Below, in pieces: positions 42,202 to 51,014 of a DNA stretch of 64,000 nucleotides (position 1 is the stretch's first letter; every line of letters begins with the position of its first letter). The DNA lies in NCBI GenBank assembly GCA_003248315.1, contig QKWM01000001.1:62001-126000 (forward strand), written 5' to 3'. This DNA is from Streptomyces sp. SW4. GTDB lineage: Bacteria > Actinomycetota > Actinomycetes > Streptomycetales > Streptomycetaceae. The translations under genes were made by a program, and so were the position numbers. The notes below the pieces were generated by a model that saw only the letters and a list, made by a program, of their open reading frames with translations, searched no databases and was not told where the DNA came from.

Positions 42202-42232
42202 GCCGGCCCCGGCGCCGCTCCGCCGGGCCGGC
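42202..42232. terminator. Hairpin terminator between convergent genes
   Basis: GCCGGCCC pairs with GGGCCGGC across a 15-base loop between the GTP cyclohydrolase II stop and the convergent serine hydrolase stop. Confidence 0.65.
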
Positions 42233-42243
42233 TCCCGGGCCGG

Positions 42244-43497
42244 TCAGCCGGTGGCGGGCGGCGCCGGCCGGTCCGTCACCGCCTCGTGCACCAGCCGCCT
42301 GAGGTCCCGGAAGACGCCGTTGGAGGACCTCGGGCGGACCTGGGTCATGAACTGCACGGTCAGATCGCGGACCGGGTCGACCCAGAACGTCGTCGTCGCC
42401 ACCCCGCTCCAGCCGTACGTCCCCGGCGCCGACGGGGCCTGGGTGCGGGAGGGGTCGATCACCACGGAGACGCCGAGGCCGAAGCCGACGCCGTCGTTCC
42501 CGGGGTCGTCGTGCGCGGGCCGGCTGCCGCAGGCGCGCAGGTCGGCTCCGCCGGGGAGGTGGTTGCGGGTCATCAGGTCCACCGTCGAGGGCCGCAGGAG
42601 CCGGACGCCGTCGAGTTCGCCGCGGCGGCGCAGCAGCTCCATGAACCGGTGGTAGTCGTGGGCGGAGGAGACCAGGCCGCCGCTGCCGGACAGGAAGCGC
42701 GGCCTGCCCCGCAGCGGCAGCCCGGGGATCGGTTCGATGCCGCCGTCGTCCTGTTCGCCGTACAGCTCGGCCAGCCGCCCGGCCTGCTCGTCCGTGACCT
42801 GGAACCCGGTGTCGGTCATGCCGAGCGGGCCGAAGATCCGCTCCGCGCAGTACACGTCCAGCGGCTGCCCGCTCACCACCTCGACGAGGTGGCCCAGCAC
42901 ATTGCTGGCCACCGAGTAGTTCCACTGCGTGCCCGGCTCGAACTGCAGCGGCAGGCTCGCGTACAGCTCGACGGTCTCGGCGAGGTCCGCGCCCGGCCGC
43001 ACCGACGACTCCAGCCCGGCCGCGCGGTACAGGGCGTCGACCGGGTGGGCGTGGTAGAAGCCGAAGGTCAGTCCGGCGGTGTGGGTCATCAGGTGCCGGA
43101 CCAGGACCGGCCCGTCGGCCGGGCGGGTGACCACGTCCGGCGGATCGCCCTCGACGTACACCCGCGGTTCGGCGAAGGCGGGCAGGTACCGGGCGACCTC
43201 GTCGTCCAGCGACAGCCGGCCCTCCTCCATCAGCATCAGCGCGGCGACCGAGGTGACCGGCTTGGTCATGGAGTAGATCCGCCACAGGGTGTCGGTCTCG
43301 ACGGGCAGCCCGGCGGCCCGGTCCCGCAGCCCGTGCACGGTGAGGTGGGCGACCCGCCCGCCGCGGGCCACGGCCACCAGGAAGCCGGGGATGCGGCCCT
43401 CGTCCACGAGACCGGCGAGATGCCGGTCGAGCCGGTCCAGCGCCTTCGCGTCCAGCCCCGCCTCGGTGGGGTCGGCCTCCTGTCGCAGTCCTGCCAT
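42244..43497 (-). CDS. Serine hydrolase, beta-lactamase family (class C/EstB-like)
   Basis: This intact 417-residue protein has the penicillin-binding fold. The active-site Ser-x-x-Lys is in WRIYSMTKPVTSVAALMLM, the Tyr-x-Ser/Asn element is WNYSVASNVLGHLVEV, and the late loop is YGWSGVATTTFWVDP (in place of KTG). No signal peptide is seen, so it is probably an intracellular esterase or D-amino-peptidase rather than an exported beta-lactamase. It is monocistronic. Confidence 0.9.
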   Translation of the reverse strand: MAGLRQEADPTEAGLDAKALDRLDRHLAGLVDEGRIPGFLVAVARGGRVAHLTVHGLRDRAAGLPVETDTLWRIYSMTKPVTSVAALMLMEEGRLSLDDEVARYLPAFAEPRVYVEGDPPDVVTRPADGPVLVRHLMTHTAGLTFGFYHAHPVDALYRAAGLESSVRPGADLAETVELYASLPLQFEPGTQWNYSVASNVLGHLVEVVSGQPLDVYCAERIFGPLGMTDTGFQVTDEQAGRLAELYGEQDDGGIEPIPGLPLRGRPRFLSGSGGLVSSAHDYHRFMELLRRRGELDGVRLLRPSTVDLMTRNHLPGGADLRACGSRPAHDDPGNDGVGFGLGVSVVIDPSRTQAPSAPGTYGWSGVATTTFWVDPVRDLTVQFMTQVRPRSSNGVFRDLRRLVHEAVTDRPAPPATG

Positions 43498-43860
43498 CCG
43501 CTTGCCTCCGTCACTGGTGGGGGTGCGTCCGGCCTACCCCGTTCACGCCGGCTCAGACCTCCCGGCATCGGCCGGCCGGGCGGTGCGCGCCTCCGGCGGG
43601 TGCAGGCCGGCCACCCCGTCCCCGCCACCGTGGCCGAGCGCGACGGTCTCCTCGGACAGGGAGTGGCGTCCAGCAGCGGCGAGGCCGGCCCGGCCGCGTG
43701 GGCCGCCTCGGTGATCGGGCGGTCGTTCTTCGGCACGTCGAGCGCCGCCGCCCGCACTCCGCGCCCCCGTTTGCCTGACGCTCTGTCAGGCGCGGTCGCT
43801 GCCGCTAGGGTTGATCCACTGAGGCGTACGGCGGGAAGCCACGGACGGGGGAGTGCGGGG
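43498..43860. other. Intergenic region before the STAND-like gene
   Basis: The 363-bp stretch holds divergent promoters. No gene was accepted: a minus-strand frame translates as ALDVPKNDRPITEAAHA and may be a worn fragment, but lacks a start and family match. A dyad and strong -10 box near its right end serve the downstream gene. Confidence 0.45.
43773..43811 (+). promoter_or_regulatory. Promoter with overlapping dyad operator
   Basis: A perfect 7-bp dyad (GCCTGAC, 5-base spacer, GTCAGGC) covers the expected -35 position (TGTCAG). A typical Streptomyces -10 box, TAGGGT, lies at 43806-43811 after a 16-base spacer. The ATG of the downstream gene is 49 bases further. A repressor binding the dyad would block RNA polymerase; which one is unknown. 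Confidence 0.55.
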
Positions 43861-45971
43861 ATGCTGGATCCGATCTCGCTGGGTGCCATCGGCGCGGTGC
43901 TCGGAGCCGTCGGGTCGGGCATGGCCAACGAGGCGGGCCGCTGGGCCTGGGAATCCGCCGGCGCGCTCGTCCGCCGCATCACCGGGCGCGAGGTGCCCGC
44001 CCCCACCACGGCCGGCCAGCTCGACGACGTGGCCCGGCTCGTGCACGAGCGCGTGCGGGACGATCCCCGGCTGGCCCGCGCCTGGACCGAGTTCGCCCAG
44101 GGCGCCCGCACCTGCGTGCCCGCCACCGGCCGGGACCGCCCCTGCCTGCCCGCCGCACCGCGCTTCTTCACCGACCGGCGCGAGGCCCTGCGCCTCCTCG
44201 ACAAGGAGGCCACGCGCGCCCATGAGGGCCGCCCCCGGCTGGCGCTGCTGTACGGCCCGGAGGGCATCGGCACCAGCACCCTCGCCGTCCACTGGGGCTG
44301 GCGGCAGACCGCCCGCTTCCCCGACGGCCAGCTCTACGCCGACCTGCGCACCCTCGCCCCCGAGGCCGCCCCCGGCACGCTGCTGCGCGGCCTCGGCGTG
44401 CCCGACGAGGAGATACCGCCCGCGGCCGGGGACCGCGCCGGACTGCTGCGCCGCTGCCTGGCCGGCCGCCGGCTGCTGCTGGTGCTCGACCACGCCCGCT
44501 CGGCCGCGCAGGTCCGGCCGCTGCTGACGGCGTCGCCGGACGTGTTCACGATCGTCGTCGCCCGGCAGCCGCTCACCGGCCTCGACGCCGTGCGCATCCC
44601 GGTCGGCCCGCTCGCCCGCCGGGACGCCGTGCGGCTGCTCACCGACCTGGCCGGGAAGCCGGCGCTCGCCGCGGCCCGCGCCGCCCTGCCCGCCGTCCTC
44701 GACCGCTGCGCCGGCTCCCCGTACGCCCTGCGTGCCGCCGCTCCCCGGCTCCTCGGGAACGGCCCGCTCCCCGCGCACCCGGAGGTCACCGACGTGCCCG
44801 ACAGCGACCCGGTCAGCGCCGCCGCCGACGACGCCTACCGCCGGCTCGGCCCCGGCGCCGCCCGCCTGTACCGGCTGGCGGGCGTGCGGGACTGGCCCGC
44901 CCTGGACGCGGCCGCCGCCGCCCGCGCCGCCGGCACCGGCCCGGCGGAGGCCGCCGGGCACCTGGAGGAACTGACGGAGGCGCTCCTCGTCGAGCGCACC
45001 GACACCGGCCGCCACCACTACCGTCCCGCCGTCCGGGCCCACGCCGAGCGCACGGCCGCCGCCACCGACGGCATCGCCGCCTGCTCCGCGGCCGTCACCC
45101 GCGTCGTCGCGTACTACCGGGACCTGGCGGTCGGGGCGGCGCGCGCCGCGCTGCCGGAGAGCTGGCGGGTGCCCCGGAGCCCTCGCCGGTGACGTTCCCG
45201 GACCGGGGCGCGGCCGTCGCCGCCCTCGCCGCCGAGGTGCCCAACCTCGTCCAGGCGGTGCGCGCCGCCGAGGAGTTCGGCGACCCGGACACCGTCGTGC
45301 TGCTGTGCCGGGCCCTGTGGCCGCTCCAGCTCAAGGCCGGCCACCACGACGCCCTGCTGCCCGCCCTGCGCGCCGGGGCCCGCGTCGCCGACGCGCACGT
45401 GCCGGGCACGCGGGCCTCCGGCGCGGTGCACGCCCAGCTCGCGCACACCCTCACCGAACTGCGCCGCTGGGACGAGGCCGAGGCCGAGGCACGCGCCGCC
45501 GCCCGCGACGAACGGGCCGCGGGACACGTCCGCGGACACGCCTCCGCCGTCGAGTTCCTCGGCCTGCTGCGGCTGCGCCAGTGGCGGTTCGAGGAGGCGT
45601 ACGACCTCTTCGACGAGGCCGGCCGGGTCCTCGACGCCCTGGGCCCCGCCGACGAGGGCGCCGCCGACCTGCCGCGCGCCCGTGCCCTGCTGGAACGCCA
45701 CCGCGGCCGGGCCCTGCGCGGCCTCGGCCGCCGCACCGAGGCGGTCGGCCGGCTGGAGCGGGCCCTGCGCTTCTTCCGGTCGTCCGGCGAGGCGTACAAC
45801 ACCGCGCGGGTCCTCACCGACCTCGCCGAGACCCACCTCGACGACGGCGCCCGGGAGAGCGCGCTGCCGCTGGTCGACGAGGCCCTGGCGGCACTCGCCC
45901 GGGAGAACGCCGCCTATCACGTGGCGCGGCTGGAGGCGCTGCGGGAGCGCTGCGTCAGTCCGCCGCAGTGA
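43861..45971 (+). CDS. STAND/NB-ARC-like protein with TPR repeats and degenerate P-loop
   Basis: The product is about 703 residues. It has a short helical N-terminal domain (SLGAIGAVLGAVGSGMANEA), an NTPase-like core, a winged-helix region and C-terminal TPR-like repeats (WDEAEAEARAAARDERA, EEAYDLFDEAGRVLDALG, EAVGRLERALRFF). The core follows the Streptomyces NB-ARC pattern: sensor/Walker B RRLLLVLDHARSAAQVRPLL. But the P-loop is GPEGIGTST: Thr138 replaces the essential lysine, so ATP binding or hydrolysis is doubtful. The related actinobacterial proteins often carry regulatory DNA-binding domains; this one has none visible. One base is missing near 45178. Possible roles are conflict-related scaffold or degenerate regulator. 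Confidence 0.75.
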
Positions 45972-47692
45972 CGGCCACCCGGTGGGCGACCGTGCCCGTC
46001 CGGACCGTCAGCCCCCGCCCGACCAGCTCGCCGGGGGACTTGCCCGCCGCGAGCCAGGCGTGCAGCGCCGACGCGTACACGGCCGGGTCCGCCTCCTCGG
46101 CGCCGCCCTCGGCGGACAGCCGCAGCGGCCCGCCGCCCGGGCGCGGACGACGCACGTGCCCGGCCCGGTGACGCGGGCGGCGAGCGCGCAGTGCGGGTGC
46201 CGTTCGAGGATCTCGGCCGTCCAGCAGGCGGGGGCGCCCAGGCGGGGATCGTCGGCGGCACCGTCGCGGAACACCACGTCGGCGAGTGCCAGCCGGTCCG
46301 TCTCGCGGGTGTCCTCGTGGACCGCGACGTGCGCCTCGCCGCCCTCGACGGCCCCGTCCGGCGGCGGCCACGGGCCCGCGTACCGTGCCACCTCCACCTC
46401 GCCCGGCGCCGGCAGCCGGGTGATCACCGTCAGCGGCACGGTCGTCGTTCCCGGCTCGTACGGCGGGAGCGGCAGCGGTTCCAGGCGTGCGGGCGTGCCT
46501 GGTTCGGGCAGGTCCAGCAGGCCGTAGAAGAGACGCCGCAGCCGGGCCGCCGCCTCGCCGGGCACCGAGCTGGTGAACCGGGCGGGCCCGGGGCCGGCCG
46601 GTGCCCCGCCAGCACCGCCTCGACCTGCGGGCGCAGCGGCCGCGCCGGGTCGAGCCGGGGCGCGGTCCGGACGAACGCGTGGACCGGAGCCCGCGGGTCC
46701 AGGCCGTCCAGCGGAGCGGCGCCCAGCAGCACCGGCGTGCCCAGCGCGGCCGCGTAGTACGTCACCGAGCCGTGGTCGCCGATCACGGCGTCGGCGGCGA
46801 TCAGCGCCTGGCGCCAGCCGTGCAGCGGATCGATCAGCGCGAGCCCGCAGCGGCGCGCCCGGTCCAGCCAGGCGCGCACCTGGCCGGGGCCGTGCCCGTG
46901 CCAGACGTTGGGATGCAGGACGACCGCGAACCGGTACTCGTCGGCGGGGAACTCTGAGGTCAGCCGCGGCAGCAGGGACGGCAGGACGTCGTCGCCGCCG
47001 TCACCGAACAGCGACCGCGGGTTCCAGGTCGAGCTGAGGACCACCAGCCGCCGGCCCGGTCCGACCCCCAGGGCGCGGCGGTACCGGTCGCGGTAGGGGC
47101 GGGCCGCCAGCATCCGGTCCCAGCAGGGATCGCCGGCCAGCACGGCCGTGGGCACGGCCTCGGGCAGACGGTGCGCAGCCGCTCCAGCTGCTCCGGGTGC
47201 GACAGTACGAGGGCGTCCGCGACGGGCCGCCCCTCGCCGTCGAGCAGCCACTCGGGCGACATCCCGAAAACGGGCGCGGGCTTCCGGCTTCCGGCATCCG
47301 GCATCCGGCATCCGGCATCGCCAGTCTCTTAGTGTATCCGACGCCGTGCGACAGGACGGCCAACTTTCCCTTGATGGACGGGAGTTGACCGCCGAAGCTC
47401 GCCGACACCGCCAACGGGACCGAAATCGACACCGCCTGCTCCCACGGCAGCACGGGCACGCCCAGGTCGCCGAGCAGCTCCTCCAGCCCGGCCCGGAACG
47501 GCGACGACCCCGGACAGGTGGCGAGCACCTGGACCCGGAGGTCGTCGTGGAACAGCGGCAGGACGTCGAGGAGACGCGTCGCCGCGGTGACGTTGTGGAC
47601 GACGAGGAGCACCTTGCGCGTGCGTCCCCGCGTCGCCCACCGGGCCGCGTCGTCGCCGACCGGCACCCGTATCCACCCGGCAGCCCCGTCAC
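45955..47692 (-). CDS. CDP-glycerol glycerophosphotransferase/GT-B-like protein
   Basis: The repaired product is about 580 residues. It starts VRKVLLVVHNVTAATRLLDV-like (RTRKVLLVVHNVTAATRLLD) and contains RRLVVLSSTWNPRSLFGDGG, FAVVLHPNVWHGHGPG and AADAVIGDHGSVTYYAAALG. The last segment resembles the CDP-glycerol or nucleotide-sugar binding loop of TagF-like and GT-B enzymes. Function is a fold-level guess. Five frame breaks (near 47685, in the 47281-47315 repeat, 47160, 46600, 46135). GTG 47692 is chosen because GCGGAGGAC precedes it and one added G gives an unbroken N-terminus. Its 3' end overlaps the STAND-like gene by 17 bp. Confidence 0.65.
47281..47315. repeat. Heptanucleotide tandem repeat inside a coding region
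   Basis: Five consecutive 7-bp units (CTTCCGG twice, CATCCGG three times, plus a partial CATC) encode the Pro-Asp/Glu-Ala-Gly-Cys-Arg run on the minus strand. The reading frame changes across the array. Since 7 is not a multiple of 3, gain or loss of a unit switches the downstream frame. Confidence 0.85.
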
Positions 47693-47758
47693 GTCCTCCG
47701 CCTCCCGATCCCGTCGCGCGTGGTCGGGACACGATAGTCAACGCCGGGGGCCCACCGG

Positions 47759-49115
47759 TCAGGCCGTCACCGTCTCCCGCCGCGCGGCCGGATCGGGGTG
47801 CCGCTCGCCGAGCCGCTCCGTCGGGACGGTGTGGGTCTCCCGCGCGGTCAGCGCCGCGATCACCGGCGGCACGCAGAGCGCGGCCGTGAACAGCGCCACC
47901 GCCGACCAGTCGGTCCCGTCGGGCCCGGCGATCCGCGCCGCGAACGTCACCGCGAACCCGGCCACCGCGAAGCCGATCTGGGTGCCGATGGCCACCCCGG
48001 AGAGCCGGACCCGGGTCGCGAACATCTCGCCGTAGAAGGCGGGCCACACGCCGTTCGCGGCGCTGTAGACGACACCGAAGCAGAGGATGCCGAAGAGGAA
48101 GGTGAGCGGGTAGGAGCCGGTGGAGATCGCCCACAGGTACAGGAACATGGTCACCGCGCTGCCGGCCGCGCCGATCAGGAACACCGGGCGCCGCCCGATC
48201 CGGTCCGACAGCACGGCCCACAGCGGGATGGCCGCGAGCGCGACGACATTGGCGAGGGCGCCCACCCACAGCATGGCGGTACGGGACATGCCGACCGCGT
48301 CGCTGGTGGCGTACGCCAGGGCCCACACCGTGAAGACCGTGCTGACCGAGGCGATCAGCGCGCCCGCGACCACCCGCAGCACGTCCGCCCAGTGGTCGCG
48401 CGCCAGCACGGCCAGCGGCAGCTTCTCGACGCCCTTCCGCGCGGCCTGCTGCGCGAACGCCGGCGTCTCGTCCAGCTTGCGGCGGATGACGTAGCCGACG
48501 ACGGCCACGGCGACGCTCAGCCAGAACGGCACCCGCCAGCCCCAGGACAGCAGGTGCTCCTCGGGCAGGGCGGCGACCGGGAGGAACACGAGCGTCGCCA
48601 GCAGCTGCCCGCCCTGCGTGCCGCTGAGGGTGAAGCTGGTGAAGAAGCCGCGCCGGTGCGGCGGCGCGTGTTCCAGCGTCATGGAGTTGGCGCTGGCCTG
48701 CTCGCCGGCCGCCGAGATGCCCTGCAGGACCCGGCACAGCACCAGCAGCACGGGGCGAGGAGGCCGACCTGGCCGCGGGTGGGCAGACAGCCGATGAGGA
48801 ACGTCGAGACGCCCATGAGGATCAGCGTGAAGACCATGATCTTCTTGCGGCCCAGCCGGTCGCCGATGTGCCCGAGCACGAAGGCGCCGAGCGGGCGGGC
48901 GGCGTACGCGACGCCGAACGTGGCCAGCGACAGCAGCGTCGCGGTGGCCGGGTCGGACTCGTCGAAGAAGACGCGCGGGAAGATCAGCGCCGCGGCGCTG
49001 CCGTAGATGAAGAAGTCGTAGTACTCCAGGGCGCTGCCGATCCAGGCCGCGGTCGCGGCCTTCTTCGGCTGCCCGGGCGGGCGGGGGCACGGCGGGATGC
49101 GTCGGGGACGGACAC
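47759..49115 (-). CDS. MHS-family MFS transporter, probable shikimate/dicarboxylate:proton symporter
   Basis: This 12-helix importer of about 452 residues is in the metabolite:H+ symporter group. It starts [20 protein letters not shown] and includes [20 protein letters not shown] (motif A), [20 protein letters not shown] and [16 protein letters not shown]. The EYYDFFIYG and GEQ signatures are those of ShiA/KgtP/ProP relatives. The GTG start follows AAGGAG. Bases are missing near 49068 and 48757. The nearby shikimate dehydrogenase and dehydroshikimate dehydratase genes make shikimate or quinate the likely substrate. A TetR-like operator lies 62-85 bases upstream of its start. Confidence 0.9.
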
Positions 49116-49176
49116 GGCGGCTCCTTCGGGGGACTCCACCGTAGGCGGAGTGAACGGAGGGAGAAGTGCCGAGCGG

Positions 49177-49200
49177 CTAATTAACCCACTGGGTAGTTAG
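49177..49200. promoter_or_regulatory. TetR-like operator upstream of the MHS transporter
   Basis: CTAATTAACCCA and TGGGTAGTTAG form an imperfect inverted repeat around one base; another TTGGGTAG half-site follows at about 49205. Its outer CTAA/TTAG ends match those of the longer palindrome before the shikimate dehydrogenase gene, suggesting one regulator controls both sides. Confidence 0.5.
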
Positions 49201-49263
49201 TTCGTTGGGTAGGGATGTTGCGCTCGCGTTTCCCCGCTGTCAAGAGGTGATGCCGTACGGTCC

Positions 49264-49278
49264 GCGCCCGGCGGGCGC
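49264..49278. terminator. Small hairpin after the TetR gene
   Basis: GCGCCC pairs with GGGCGC around GGC, just past the TetR stop codon on the minus strand. Confidence 0.45.
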
Positions 49279-49283
49279 GCCCG

Positions 49284-49948
49284 TCAGCCGGCCGCGCGCT
49301 CGGCCGTCAGATAGGCGATGACCATGTCCCCGAGCATCGCCCGGTAGTGCTCCCGCTGGCGGGGTCGACCAGGTCGCGGCCGAAGAGCGCGCCGAAGGTG
49401 TGCCGGTTGGAGACCCGGAAGAAGCAGAAGGCGCTGATCATCGCGTGCAGGTCGACCGCGTCGACGTCGGCCGTGAACAGCCCCGAGCGCCGTCCCTCGT
49501 CCAGGATGCGGCGGATCACGTCCAGGGCCGGCGAGCCGATCCTGCCCAGCTTCTCGGAGGCGGCGATGTGCTCCGCGCCGTGGATGTTCTCGATGCTGAC
49601 CAGCCGGATGAAGTCCGGGTGCTGCTCGTGGTGGTCGAACGTCACCTCGGCCAGCCGGCGGATGGCCGCCACGGGGTCCAGGTGCTCGACGTCGAGCTGC
49701 TGCTCGGCCTCGCGGATCACGCCGTAGGCCCGCTCCAGGACGGCCGTGAACAACTGCTCCTTGCCGCCGAAGTAGTAGTAGATCATCCGCTTCGTGGTGC
49801 GGGTGCGGGCGGCGATGTCGTCGACGCGGGCGCCGTCGTAACCGGCCCGGGCGAACTCCCGCGTGGCCACGTCCAGGATCTCCGCCCTGGTGCGGGCGGC
49901 GTCGCGGATGCGCCCGGGGGAACGTGCCGGTTCGTCGACGCTGGTCAT
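49284..49948 (-). CDS. TetR-family transcriptional regulator
   Basis: This repressor-type protein has about 221 residues. The N-terminal helix-turn-helix is RAEILDVATREFARAGYDGA with RVDDIAARTRTTKRMIYYYF, then GGKEQLFTAVLERAY; a ligand-binding helical domain follows. One base is missing near 49367; repair gives EHYRAMLGDMVIAYLTAER and a stop at 49284, the normal length. It is transcribed toward the MHS transporter and away from the shikimate dehydrogenase gene, with matching palindromes at both promoters. It probably represses both units until shikimate, quinate or a derivative is present. Confidence 0.9.
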
Positions 49949-50032
49949 CGGGTTCCTTCGGCTGCGGGCGGGTCGGTGCCGGTGATTGTAGAAGGTCCGC
50001 CCCTCTTCCACCGGGCCCTGTCCTGCTGCTAT

Positions 50033-50060
50033 GACTAACGTACTGGTTCGTACATTAGTC
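50033..50060. promoter_or_regulatory. 28-bp TetR-type operator before the shikimate dehydrogenase gene
   Basis: GACTAACGTAC and GTACATTAGTC are inverted copies matching at 10 of 11 positions around a 6-base spacer. The site lies between the divergent TetR and shikimate dehydrogenase genes and so can control both. Confidence 0.65.
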
Positions 50061-50106
50061 GTTCGCTCGTCGTTCTTCCGTGATGAGCGCCTCTGGAGGT
50101 TCCCCG

Positions 50107-50982
50107 GTGGCCAAGGACTCGTATCTCGTCGGACTGATCGGTTCCGGCATCGGCCCGTCGCTCAGCCCGGCCCTGCACCAGCGGGAGGCGGACCGCCAGG
50201 GCCTGCGCTACGTGTACCGGCTCATCGACATCGACGTGCTCGGCACCCCGCCGGAGGCGGTGGGCGACCTCGTGCGCGCCGCCCGCGACCTCGGCTTCGA
50301 CGGCCTCAACATCACCCACCCCTGCAAGCAGCTCGTCCTCGGGCACCTCGACGCGCTCGCCCCCCAGGCCGAGGCGCTCGGCGCGGTCAACACCGTCGTG
50401 TTCGACGACGGCCGCGCCGTCGGCCACAACACCGACGTCACCGGTTTCGCCGCCTCCTTCGCCCGCGGGCTGCCCGACGCCCCGCTGGAGCGGGTGGTGC
50501 AGCTCGGCGCCGGCGGCGCGGGCGCGGCCGTCGCCCACGCCATGCTCACCCTGGGCGCGGAGCGGATCACCGTCGTCGACGCGCTGCCCGAGCGGGCCGC
50601 CGCCCTCGCCGCCGCGCTGACCGCCCGCTTCGGCGCCGACCGGGCCCACGCGGCCGAGACCGGCCGGCTGCCGGAGCTGACGAGGACCGCCGACGGCATC
50701 GTGCACGCCACCCCCACCGGGATGGCCGCCCACCCCGGCCTGCCGCTGCCCGCCGGACTGCTCCACCCCGGCCTGTGGGTGGCCGAGGTGGTCTACCGCC
50801 CGCTGGAGACGGAGCTGGTGCGCGCCGCGCGGGCCGCGGGCTGTGCCGTCCTCGACGGCGGCGGCATGGCCGCCTTCCAGGCCGCCGACGCGTTCCGCCT
50901 GTTCACCGGCCGGGAACCCGACAGCGCACGGATGCTCGCGGACGTCACCGGCCTGGCCGGCGCCGTCGCGGCGACCCGGTGA
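50107..50982 (+). CDS. Shikimate/quinate 5-dehydrogenase family protein
   Basis: This intact 291-residue enzyme oxidises shikimate or quinate at C5 (or reduces 3-dehydroshikimate). The substrate loop GSGIGPSLSPALHQREAD, catalytic Lys in GLNITHPCKQLVLGHLDAL, catalytic Asp in AVGHNTDVTGFAASF and Rossmann motif VQLGAGGAGAAVAHAML are all present. GTG 50107 is chosen because TGGAGG precedes it by 7 bases. With a dehydroshikimate dehydratase behind and an MHS importer nearby, it more likely works in catabolism than as the biosynthetic AroE. Confidence 0.92.
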   Translation: MAKDSYLVGLIGSGIGPSLSPALHQREADRQGLRYVYRLIDIDVLGTPPEAVGDLVRAARDLGFDGLNITHPCKQLVLGHLDALAPQAEALGAVNTVVFDDGRAVGHNTDVTGFAASFARGLPDAPLERVVQLGAGGAGAAVAHAMLTLGAERITVVDALPERAAALAAALTARFGADRAHAAETGRLPELTRTADGIVHATPTGMAAHPGLPLPAGLLHPGLWVAEVVYRPLETELVRAARAAGCAVLDGGGMAAFQAADAFRLFTGREPDSARMLADVTGLAGAVAATR

Positions 50983-51014
50983 CCGGGCCCGGCGAGAGGA
51001 AGGAGGACACCGGC

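Noticed and set aside
43498..43772. Small minus-strand gene (ALDVPKNDRPITEAAHA)
   Set aside because: No start codon with a ribosome site, no recognisable family, and the frame merges into the antisense of neighbouring genes.
50107..50982. Biosynthetic aroE of the common aromatic pathway
   Set aside because: Its operon partner is a dehydroshikimate dehydratase and the nearest transporter is MHS-type with shared operators, pointing to catabolism; the housekeeping aroE should be elsewhere.
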